5,953 bases of DNA from an uncultured Clostridia bacterium (lineage in GTDB: Bacteria > Bacillota > Clostridia > Oscillospirales > Acutalibacteraceae): contig CALGRR010000088.1 in the NCBI GenBank assembly GCA_937880805.1, positions 1-5,953 of the forward strand. The letters are read 5' to 3'. The first letter of the stretch is position 1; each line of letters starts with the position of its first letter. The notes under the pieces were generated by a model, which was not told the DNA's origin, searched no databases, and saw only the letters and a list, made by a program, of their open reading frames with translations. The translations under genes and the position numbers were made by a program. Positions 1-5,852 of the stretch are shown here, one piece after another.

Positions 1-2
1 AT

Positions 3-104
3 TGCTATTACTACTATGAGAATGAAAATCCTGTAGCAGCAGATAAATACATTCTCGATACTGACCGCACATTTACTATCGGTAAAGCTCCTGCACCCGG
101 TTCA
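3..104 (+). other. Unrecognised end of an upstream domain plus linker
   Basis: Residues 1-34 of the visible protein start with CYYYYENEN and end in a Pro/Ala/Gly-rich stretch (KAPAPGS) that looks like a linker into the first repeat. They do not show the GW hallmark of the following modules. They are probably the tail of another domain that starts upstream of the window. Too little is visible to name it. Confidence 0.5.
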
Positions 105-3100
105 AAGTACACTGCTAAGTTTATGGATGGCACAACAGAGGTTTCATCAGCTCAGTACGCAGCAGGTGCAAACATCACTGTTCCCACAGTAGCAGACAAG
201 GCTGACGCTAAGTTTGCAGGTTGGGCACTCGAAGGATCAACAGACATCGTTACATCCTTCGTAATGGGCAGTGCAAACGTAACATACGTTGCAATCTGGA
301 AGTATGCAGCAACCTTCAAAGCAGACGGTTCAGCAGACCAGGTAGCATATTACCTGCCCGGTGAGCAGATCACCATTCCCGGAGTTCCTGCTAAGACAGG
401 TTATGACGGTGCATGGGATAACACCACAACTGTAATGGGCAACGCTCCCATCACATTCAACGCTGTTTACACAGCAAAGACCTACACTGTAACCTATAAG
501 ACAGCAGCAGGCACAGAAACAAAGAGTGTTGCATTTGATGCAGCATATCCCACAACAGCACTTTCAACCAAATTGACAGGTAACATATTCCTCGGCTGGT
601 ACATTGGCGACACAAAGGTTACTCTTGGCACAACCAAGCATACCGTTGCAGGTAATGTAACAATCGAAGCTAAATATGAGCTTGGCAAGTATACCGCAAC
701 CTTCAAGGCAAACGGCGGTATCTTCTCAGAAAACAGCACGGATACCTATAAGGTAAATAATGTTGTATTCGGTACAACAATCACACCTCCCGCTAACCCC
801 ACAAGAGCAGGTTACACCTTCAACGGTTGGGAACCCACAGTTGGCACTATGGATGCTGAAGGTAAAGAATACACAGCAACATGGACCGCTAACAAGGTTG
901 TTTACACATTCTATGACAGTGACAAGACAACTGTTCTTCAGGTTATCGACGATAAGATTTACGGCGAAATCGTAAACCCCAACGCTCCCAGTAAGCAGGG
1001 TTATACCTTTGCAGGTTGGGAAGATGCAAACGGCAACGCTCTTACATTCCCCACAACTTGCGGAACAGCAAGCGTTGACGCTTATGCAAAGTGGAATGCT
1101 AACGACATTATCCTTACATTTACAGATGCAGAGTATAATAGCTTCCATAAGACTCTTACTCTTAAAGCCGGATCTGAAATGAAGGTTCCCGACGGAGAAC
1201 CCACAGTAACCGGCAAGACCTTCGCAGGTTGGGTAGATACTAACGGTGATCCTATTCCCGAAACTGTTCCCACAGTAAACACAACTTACTATGCAAGCTT
1301 CGGTACTGCAATGTATAAGCTTACATTCTACGGTGCAGACGGTGAAGAACTCTGGTCACAGAGCCTTGCAGCAGGTACACAGATTTCAGAGGCACCTGTT
1401 ACAGCACCTGAAGTTGTTGGTCACACCTTCAGCATGTGGGTAAGCAAGAGCACAGGAAATGAGCAGCCGTTCCCGTTCACATTGAACAAAGCTCTTGAAC
1501 TTCAGGCAAAATATACTGTTAATACTCATAATGTATACTGGTATGTAGACAATGAACTTGTTCATACAACACCTGATGTTCCCTACGGTTCAACATTTGA
1601 GGATTATACCTATACTCCTCCCACAGGTAAGAACTTCTCCGGTTGGGAAGAGCACAGTAATGTAATGCCCGATGCAGATGTTACCATCAAGGGTTATTGC
1701 GATGCAGTTCCCTATTACATTACATTTACAATCAACGGCGAGTACCACGATAAACTGAGCTTTACTCTTGGCGAAGTTCCCTCAGCTCCTGATTACGAGA
1801 AGCCCGAAGGCTATGACTTCTCAGGCTGGACTCTTCCCACAAAGATGCCCGCTCAGGATCTTACAATTAACGCAACTCTTACAAAACACAGCTATGTAAT
1901 TAACTTCTACACATATGAAGGTCAGGGCTGGCTTGGTTCACAAGAGTTGAGCTTTGGTGATAAGATTAATTATCCCGCTGATCTTGTTATCAACGGTAAA
2001 GACTTCAAGGGTTGGGCACTTCCCAACGGTGACATTGCACCCGAGCTTATGCCTGCTCTTGAGAACACAGGCGATGTTCTTAACATCACTGCAATCCTTG
2101 TAGACCATCCGTACGTTATCAAGTTTATCGGCCACGAAGGTGCACCTATTCTTGATACAACAAATACATGGAATAAGCAGGTTACCACAGTTGAAGGTTC
2201 AGGTAACACAGTTGTTCCCACTGCTCCCGAAGTAGAGGGTTACACCTTCAAGTACTGGACTCTTAACGGCAACAAGGCAACATTCCCGCAGACAATTCAG
2301 AGTGACCTCACATATATTGCTTACTACGAGATCAATAAGCATCAGCTTATCTATAAGATTGATGGCGAAGTATATGGCGAGCCCGCAACATATCCCTATG
2401 GTGCAGAGCTTCCCGATGCTCCCGTAGTAGACATACCCGGATACACATTCAGTGGTTGGGCACCCGCAACACCCGAAACAATGCCCGATAACGATGTAAT
2501 CATCGAAGGTACTCTCACTCCCATTAACTATGATGCTAAGTTCTTCGGCGAAGACGGCACAACACCTATCGGCGATCCTGTTTCAACACCGTTCGGCACA
2601 TCACCCGTTGCTCCCTCAGAGGATATGATTCCTGAGAAGCCCGGTTATGAGTTCTACGGTTGGAAGTTAATCGGCGGCGACGATACAGTATATCGTTCAG
2701 ATGCACTTCCCAAGATGGTTGTAGGCGGCGCATCATATAAGGCATACTATTCAGCAGGCCTTGTTGATTACACTGTAATCATCAACGTAATGGGTCTTGA
2801 CGGCGTATATGCTCAGGAATCCAGCAACGTTCTTGAGGGCGAGGCTGATACACTTGTAACATATCCCGCAGAAGCTCGTGAAGGCTTCACAATCGCTGCA
2901 GACAGCGTATACAGCGGCAAGCTTGCTGCTGACGGTTCAACTGTATTCACAGTTAACTATGAGCGTAATAAGTACACAATCACCTACAAGTCAGTTGAGT
3001 GGGATGCAGATGTTGTTAAGACATACTACTTCGGCGAAGCAGTTGAAGAAGTTGCAGCTCCCGATAAGGAAGGCTACACCAACAACGGCTGGGATGTAAC

Positions 3101-5078
3101 AATTCCCGAAACAATGACTGCAGGCGACATTGTTGCTACTGCACAGTACGCAATCAACACCTACACAATCACATTTGATACCGTTGGCGGTACAAATGTT
3201 GGTGCAATCACAGCCGAATTCGGCAAAGAAATTACTGCTCCTGCAGATCCCACTAAGGAAGGTCATAAGTTCCTTGGCTGGAAGAAGGGTGAAGCAGCTT
3301 ACACAATTCCCAGAACAATGCCCGCAGAGTCATTCACTCTCGTTGCAGATTGGGAAACTCTTAAGTACACAATCACATTCAACACAGACGGCGGCACAGA
3401 AATTCCTGAAATCAATGATTTCTACGGTGCAGAAATTGTGATGCCTGAAAATCCTGTTAAGGAAGGTCATACCTTCTTGAACTGGACTCCTGCAATTCCC
3501 ACAACAATGCCCGCACAGAATATGGAAATCACCGCTAACTGGAATGTAAACCAGTACGATGCAACATTCGTTGATATCGACGGTAACGGCAAGACACTTC
3601 CCGTTCCCACAGACTTCGGCGTAGCTCCCGTAGCTCCCGCAGCAACAAAGCTTGGTCATAAGTTCGTTGCATGGGTAGCAGAAGACGGAACAGAATACGC
3701 TCTCGGCGTAGCTCTTCCCGTAATGGTAGTTGACGGTGCAACCTATACCGCTAAGTTTGCTCCTCTTACCTATGATGCAATCTTCAAGCTTGACGGTGGT
3801 AATATTGACGGTAACACAGCAGATGTTCCTGTTCCCACAGTATTTGGCGAAAAGATTGAAGCTCCCGCAGATCCCGTAAGAGCAACTTATATCTTTGCAG
3901 GTTGGGAACCCGAGGTTGGCATCATGGATGCAGAAGGCAAGACCTTTGTTGCTAAGTGGGATCAGGACCTTACTGCACGTCGTGTTCAGAATGTAGAACG
4001 TATCACAACTCCCGTTTATGGCATCACATTTGCCGCATACGAGGTTAAGGTATTAGGCAGCCCCATCAAGCTTCAGATTGCTGAGCTTGGTGCTGACGGC
4101 ACGCCCAACATCACATGGACATATGACAGAATTGAGTATGAACTCAATGAAGTTGTATCCGTTGATGAAAACGGCGTTCCTTCAGATGTAGGTCTTATCG
4201 GCATCAAGGCATATAATGCTGAAGATGTTGAAGTAGCTTACGGTTCAGCAGAAACCGCATACGAAGTATGGACTGTATCTGCTTGCCTTGCAGCTGGTGC
4301 TCATAAGGTTCGCGTTAAGGTTGACACCTCCGCAGATTCTTGGGAACAGCTTGCATACGGCTATGACTACGATATGGCTTATGACGAGGCTCCCAAGCCC
4401 GTTGATATGATTAAGCAGGCTGACATCTCCAACTCAACAATCGTTCGTGGTGATGCAACAACCCTTACCATTAAGACAGACAAGACCGTTAACAGAATCA
4501 GACTTCAGCTTGATGATACAACATATGTAACCTACACACCCACAACTACTGGTTCAGTTCAGTACTCAGTTGACGGCGATGTAGCAACATGGGTAATCAC
4601 CATTATCTTCACATATGAAGGTGAAGCAGCAGAAGTTGCACAGACCTGGAATATCTACTACCGTGTAGAAGGCAGCAACACTTATGTTAAGGGCGAAGCA
4701 GACGATAAGTATGATATTACTATCATCAGATTTGTAGAATCCGATACAGAAGTTGAGGGTCAGGAACCCTTCTCAATCATCAGCGTATCAGCTGATGCTG
4801 AGGTTGCAAGAGCAGCTTACACCGATATTACCATCGAAACAACTGCTGATGTAACAAAGCTTCGTCTTGTAAACGGTTCTCGTGCAAGCACATTCCTCCA
4901 GACCTCAAACAATGTTACATACACTGTAGACGAGGCAACAGGTATTGCAACTTGGGTAATCCGCTACAGATTTGCAACACTTGGTGAGCAGACCTGGAAT
5001 GTTCTCTGCCGTGGTAACGCTTGGAGCGAAGCAAATGCAGAAGATGCATTCACAATTACTGTTAATCCCGCTTCATAA
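3..5078 (+). CDS. Giant repetitive extracellular protein with ~19 InlB B-repeat (Flg_new) modules, 5'-partial
   Basis: This reading frame is open from base 3 (bases 1-2 finish an earlier codon) to TAA at 5076-5078, giving 1691 visible residues with no stop. The first ATG, at 123, is not a start: it sits inside a repeat (context KYTAKF-M-DGTT), has no Shine-Dalgarno before it, and the repeat pattern already runs upstream. Visible layout: residues 1-34 unrecognised; 35-1319 about 19 Flg_new modules; 1320-1466 a beta-rich linker or domain; 1475-1575 and 1595-1687 two related domains. Flg_new modules are known from bacterial surface and secreted proteins, and the Listeria InlB B repeat has a beta-grasp fold. 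Cysteines are very few, there is no hydrophobic segment, and the C terminus (ITVNPAS) has no LPXTG, SLH or dockerin motif. A role in adhesion or as a surface spacer is inference; enzymatic domains could lie in the missing N-terminal part. The gene is followed 32 bases later by a terminator, so it is the last gene of its transcript. Confidence 0.93.
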   Translation, partial: CYYYYENENPVAADKYILDTDRTFTIGKAPAPGSKYTAKFMDGTTEVSSAQYAAGANITVPTVADKADAKFAGWALEGSTDIVTSFVMGSANVTYVAIWKYAATFKADGSADQVAYYLPGEQITIPGVPAKTGYDGAWDNTTTVMGNAPITFNAVYTAKTYTVTYKTAAGTETKSVAFDAAYPTTALSTKLTGNIFLGWYIGDTKVTLGTTKHTVAGNVTIEAKYELGKYTATFKANGGIFSENSTDTYKVNNVVFGTTITPPANPTRAGYTFNGWEPTVGTMDAEGKEYTATWTANKVVYTFYDSDKTTVLQVIDDKIYGEIVNPNAPSKQGYTFAGWEDANGNALTFPTTCGTASVDAYAKWNANDIILTFTDAEYNSFHKTLTLKAGSEMKVPDGEPTVTGKTFAGWVDTNGDPIPETVPTVNTTYYASFGTAMYKLTFYGADGEELWSQSLAAGTQISEAPVTAPEVVGHTFSMWVSKSTGNEQPFPFTLNKALELQAKYTVNTHNVYWYVDNELVHTTPDVPYGSTFEDYTYTPPTGKNFSGWEEHSNVMPDADVTIKGYCDAVPYYITFTINGEYHDKLSFTLGEVPSAPDYEKPEGYDFSGWTLPTKMPAQDLTINATLTKHSYVINFYTYEGQGWLGSQELSFGDKINYPADLVINGKDFKGWALPNGDIAPELMPALENTGDVLNITAILVDHPYVIKFIGHEGAPILDTTNTWNKQVTTVEGSGNTVVPTAPEVEGYTFKYWTLNGNKATFPQTIQSDLTYIAYYEINKHQLIYKIDGEVYGEPATYPYGAELPDAPVVDIPGYTFSGWAPATPETMPDNDVIIEGTLTPINYDAKFFGEDGTTPIGDPVSTPFGTSPVAPSEDMIPEKPGYEFYGWKLIGGDDTVYRSDALPKMVVGGASYKAYYSAGLVDYTVIINVMGLDGVYAQESSNVLEGEADTLVTYPAEAREGFTIAADSVYSGKLAADGSTVFTVNYERNKYTITYKSVEWDADVVKTYYFGEAVEEVAAPDKEGYTNNGWDVTIPETMTAGDIVATAQYAINTYTITFDTVGGTNVGAITAEFGKEITAPADPTKEGHKFLGWKKGEAAYTIPRTMPAESFTLVADWETLKYTITFNTDGGTEIPEINDFYGAEIVMPENPVKEGHTFLNWTPAIPTTMPAQNMEITANWNVNQYDATFVDIDGNGKTLPVPTDFGVAPVAPAATKLGHKFVAWVAEDGTEYALGVALPVMVVDGATYTAKFAPLTYDAIFKLDGGNIDGNTADVPVPTVFGEKIEAPADPVRATYIFAGWEPEVGIMDAEGKTFVAKWDQDLTARRVQNVERITTPVYGITFAAYEVKVLGSPIKLQIAELGADGTPNITWTYDRIEYELNEVVSVDENGVPSDVGLIGIKAYNAEDVEVAYGSAETAYEVWTVSACLAAGAHKVRVKVDTSADSWEQLAYGYDYDMAYDEAPKPVDMIKQADISNSTIVRGDATTLTIKTDKTVNRIRLQLDDTTYVTYTPTTTGSVQYSVDGDVATWVITIIFTYEGEAAEVAQTWNIYYRVEGSNTYVKGEADDKYDITIIRFVESDTEVEGQEPFSIISVSADAEVARAAYTDITIETTADVTKLRLVNGSRASTFLQTSNNVTYTVDEATGIATWVIRYRFATLGEQTWNVLCRGNAWSEANAEDAFTITVNPAS
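105..3959 (+). repeat. Tandem array of ~19 Listeria-Bacteroides (Flg_new / InlB B) protein repeats
   Basis: My module boundaries (bases) are 105-299, 300-470, 471-677, 678-884, 885-1094, 1095-1301, 1302-1514, 1515-1700, 1701-1880, 1881-2099, 2100-2327, 2328-2516, 2517-2750, 2751-2960, 2961-3149, 3150-3353, 3354-3542, 3543-3758 and 3759-3959, i.e. 57-78 residues each. A typical module has a first strand Y-x-[IVA]-x-F, often a D/N-G-G or D-G turn, then (F/Y)G..I..P..P...GY.F.GW, a variable loop often containing MP, and a closing strand ending a.W, a.Y or a.F. Module 16 (3150-3353) is the clearest: YTITFDTVGG, FGKEITAP, GHKFLGW, TMPAESF, LVADW. Modules 2 (GAWD in place of the GW motif) and 14 (no GW) deviate. 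Units differ widely from each other, so the array looks old rather than freshly expanded. The repeat-family call is from recognition of the motif; no profile search was run. Confidence 0.9.
2751..2960 (+). other. Module 14: MucBP-like unit embedded in the repeat array
   Basis: This ~70-residue unit lacks the GY.F.GW core of its neighbours. It instead reads REGFTIAADSVYSGKLAADG followed by a closing FTVNYERN strand. A 'GF/GY ... S..G.v..DG.tvf.v.Y.RN' pattern resembles MucBP-type (mucin-binding-protein) repeats, which are often interspersed with Flg_new modules in surface proteins. The assignment is by motif only; it could also be a diverged Flg_new unit. Confidence 0.5.
3960..4400 (+). other. 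Beta-rich region after the repeats, possibly a divergent first C-terminal domain
   Basis: Residues 1320-1466 follow the last 'VAKW' strand and show no Flg_new hallmark. The second half has EVWTV (Trp 1423), then a Gly turn, KVRVKVD, and SWEQL (Trp 1447), ending in a tyrosine-rich YGYDYDMAY. This Trp, Gly, alternating strand, Trp order roughly parallels the two downstream domains (4425-4727 and 4785-5063), so it may be a third, diverged copy. I do not recognise a named family. Confidence 0.45.
4425..5063 (+). repeat. Two tandem ~95-residue C-terminal domains of unknown family
   Basis: Copy 1 spans 4425-4727 (residues 1475-1575) and copy 2 spans 4785-5063 (residues 1595-1687). Both run in the same order: I/V-S opening strand, a TLTI or DITI strand, RIRLQL or KLRLVN strand, V(Q/T)Y(S/T)VD, the identical ATWVI (Trp 1530 and Trp 1651), an aromatic strand, the identical QTWN (Trp 1549 and Trp 1665), then YDITI or FTITV. 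Copy 1 carries about five extra residues between ATWVI and QTWN (EGEAAEVA region). The alternating pattern suggests an Ig-like or other beta-sandwich fold. Position at the extreme C terminus suggests a role in retention at the envelope or in ligand binding, which is inference. Confidence 0.75.
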
Positions 5079-5110
5079 TCAGAGCGAGAAGTAACAAAAT
5101 AAACCCAATG
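5079..5110. other. Short spacer between stop codon and terminator
   Basis: This 32-base AT-rich spacer separates the TAA from the first hairpin. No start codon with a ribosome binding site and no promoter is visible. Confidence 0.6.
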
Positions 5111-5145
5111 GCCGCAGGGGCGAAAGCTCCTGCGGCTTTCATTTT
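5111..5145 (+). terminator. Rho-independent terminator of the giant surface-protein gene
   Basis: An 11-bp stem (left arm 5111-5121 GCCGCAGGGGC, right arm 5126-5136 GCTCCTGCGGC, one G-U pair) closes on a GAAA tetraloop of the stable GNRA class. It is followed by TTTCATTTT. It lies 32 bases after the stop. No T tract is present on the other side, so it acts on the plus strand only. Confidence 0.9.
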
Positions 5146-5148
5146 GCG

Positions 5149-5176
5149 TTGCAAGATTGTGAAAGAAATCTTGCAA
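5149..5176. repeat. 10-bp inverted repeat between terminators
   Basis: TTGCAAGATT (5149-5158) and AATCTTGCAA (5167-5176) are exact reverse complements around an 8-base loop. Neither strand has a good T tract after it (plus strand continues AATTATTG), so it is not an obvious terminator. It could be an mRNA 3'-end stem, a protein-binding site or a decayed terminator. Confidence 0.6.
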
Positions 5177-5192
5177 AATTATTGTTTGTGAC

Positions 5193-5234
5193 AAAAAAGA
5201 GCAATGCATCGATGAGAGTGCATTGCTCTTTTTT
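5193..5234. terminator. Strong bidirectional Rho-independent terminator
   Basis: A perfect 16-bp inverted repeat has left arm 5193-5208 (AAAAAAGAGCAATGCA) and right arm 5219-5234 (TGCATTGCTCTTTTTT), with a 10-base loop. The A6 run before and T6 run after the GC-containing core give a T tract on both strands. The signal can stop transcription from either side, as expected between convergent genes. Confidence 0.88.
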
Positions 5235-5249
5235 ACTTTGTGTGTCAAT

Positions 5250-5272
5250 AAAAAAACAAGGCAAAAGCCTTG
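5250..5272 (-). terminator. Short minus-strand terminator
   Basis: On the minus strand this reads CAAGGC, TTTT loop, GCCTTG, then seven T (A7 at 5250-5256 on plus). The 6-bp stem with a direct T7 is a classical compact terminator for transcripts coming from the right. No minus-strand gene is visible up to base 5953, so the transcript it would end is either long and untranslated or starts from a gene beyond the window. Confidence 0.7.
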
Positions 5273-5425
5273 ACAACAAAGCTAATAATGGGTGAGGGTG
5301 ATGGCGTTTGGAAAATGATACTGATTTTATTACATAGAATTCTCAGAAGGAAAAACTAAGCACCAAACAGCAAAATGCAAGAAAAAATTCAAAAATTTCA
5401 TTTTTTCTGCAATGCTTTTGTTGGT
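5273..5425. other. Non-coding AT-rich stretch
   Basis: No reading frame with a believable start, no RNA gene and no convincing promoter is visible here. The only structure is the imperfect hairpin at 5376-5411, listed separately. Confidence 0.6.
5376..5411. repeat. Imperfect A/T-rich hairpin
   Basis: TGCA then A then GAAAAAA (5376-5387) pairs with TTTTTTC then TGCA (5401-5411), an 11-bp stem with one bulged A (5380) and a 13-base loop. It immediately precedes the palindromic repeat cluster. It may be a weak terminator remnant or incidental to the A/T runs. Confidence 0.4.
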
Positions 5426-5557
5426 TGTGTAGGGAACGTCGTCCCCGACGTTCCGCTGATTTTGGTTGCATTTTCGGAACGCTGAGGAAAGCTTTCCCTA
5501 CAAATTTTCACCTATAATTTGTGTGATTTTGGCGGGCAAACACAGTTCGCCCCTACG
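5426..5557. repeat. 132-bp palindromic intergenic repeat, copy A
   Basis: This copy matches 5721-5852 at 119 of 132 positions without gaps (my hand count). It has two modules. Module 1 (5428-5502, 75 bp) is bounded by a 9-bp inverted repeat, TGTAGGGAA at 5428-5436 and TTCCCTACA at 5494-5502. Inside it are a 9-bp hairpin (5433-5441 with 5446-5454), an alternative 7-bp pairing (5449-5455 with 5475-5481) and a perfect palindrome GGAAAGCTTTCC (5486-5497). Module 2 holds GGGCAAAC/GTTCGCCC (5534-5541 with 5545-5552, one mismatch), ending CCCTACG. The element is non-coding and resembles REP/MITE-like dispersed repeats; how it moves is unknown. Confidence 0.85.
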
Positions 5558-5602
5558 AAGAAATTGATAGAAATATGCGTAGGGGCGGCCATTTGTCGTC
5601 CG
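5548..5602. repeat. Inverted GTAGGGGCG heads plus partial hairpin
   Basis: CGCCCCTACG (5548-5557, the right end of repeat copy A) and CGTAGGGGCG (5578-5587) are exact 10-bp inverted repeats 20 bases apart. The second head runs on into GCCATTTGTCGTCCG, where 5586-5590 can pair with 5598-5602 with one mismatch. This looks like two short palindromic elements placed head to head, the second decayed. Confidence 0.7.
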
Positions 5603-5658
5603 TTTTGCGGTGGGAAAGAAATGAAAATGATTATTTCCTATAGAGTGGGGAGGATTAT
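5603..5658. other. Spacer within the repeat cluster, nothing recognised
   Basis: A short purine- and AT-rich stretch between palindromic elements. Translations through it join unrelated repeats and are not believable as genes. Confidence 0.5.
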
Positions 5659-5706
5659 GGGTTCCCTCGTGAGGGAGCTGTCGAGCGTTCAGCGAGACTG
5701 AGGGAG
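5659..5706. repeat. Second-family intergenic hairpin element (GAGGGAGCTGTC type)
   Basis: TCCCTC at 5663-5668 can pair with GAGGGA at 5671-5676 or with the second GAGGGA at 5700-5705, so two exclusive folds exist. Between the two GAGGGA boxes, GTCGAGC (5680-5686) faces GCGAGAC (5692-5698) with two adjacent G-A mismatches flanked by Watson-Crick pairs. I associate GGYTCCCT...GAGGGAGCTGTC...GACTGAGGGAG elements with dispersed repeats of gut Clostridia, from memory and not searched here. Confidence 0.65.
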
Positions 5707-5720
5707 TTAATTTCGGCGGC

Positions 5721-5852
5721 TGTGTAGAGAACATTGTCCCCGACGTTCCGTTGATTTTGGTTGCATTTTCAGAACGCTGAGGACAGCTTTCTCTACAAAT
5801 TTTCAGCTATGATTTGTGCGATTTCGGCGGGCGAACACAGTTCGCCCATACG
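5721..5852. repeat. 132-bp palindromic intergenic repeat, copy B
   Basis: This direct repeat of 5426-5557 lies 295 bases further on, in the same orientation and with 13 substitutions. The outer inverted repeat is kept: TGTAGAGAA (5723-5731) with TTCTCTACA (5789-5797). The inner hairpin of copy A is weakened here (AGAACATTG opposite CGACGTTCC). Conversely, the GGGCGAAC/GTTCGCCC stem (5829-5836 with 5840-5847, loop ACA) is perfect here and has one mismatch in copy A. Confidence 0.85.

Noticed and set aside
123..125. ATG as the start of the large gene
   Set aside because: It is inside a repeat module, has no ribosome binding site, and the frame stays open to the left edge.
726..1148. Minus-strand open frame of 140 codons
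   Set aside because: Fully antisense to the repeat array, with composition explained by the mirror of biased codon use (cysteine- and valine-rich); no ribosome binding site.
3330..3659. Minus-strand open frame of 109 codons
   Set aside because: Antisense shadow of modules 16-18, again cysteine-rich from reversed GCA/ACA codons.
4725..5075. Sortase signal, transmembrane anchor or dockerin at the C terminus
   Set aside because: No LPXTG-like motif, no hydrophobic stretch, and no paired calcium-binding dockerin loops; the protein ends ITVNPAS.
4964..5248. Minus-strand open frame of 94 codons
   Set aside because: It runs through three hairpins and into the 3' end of the large gene, and shows no protein family features.
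5270..5298. TTGACA followed by TAATAAT as a promoter
   Set aside because: The spacing is only about 7-8 bases and the TTGACA overlaps the right arm of the minus-strand terminator.
5519..5701. Plus-strand small open frame of 60 codons
   Set aside because: It is a translation across palindromic repeats, with no ribosome binding site.
5426..5852. CRISPR array
   Set aside because: There are only two long copies with internal palindromes and substitutions, no short identical repeats with regular spacers, and no cas genes.
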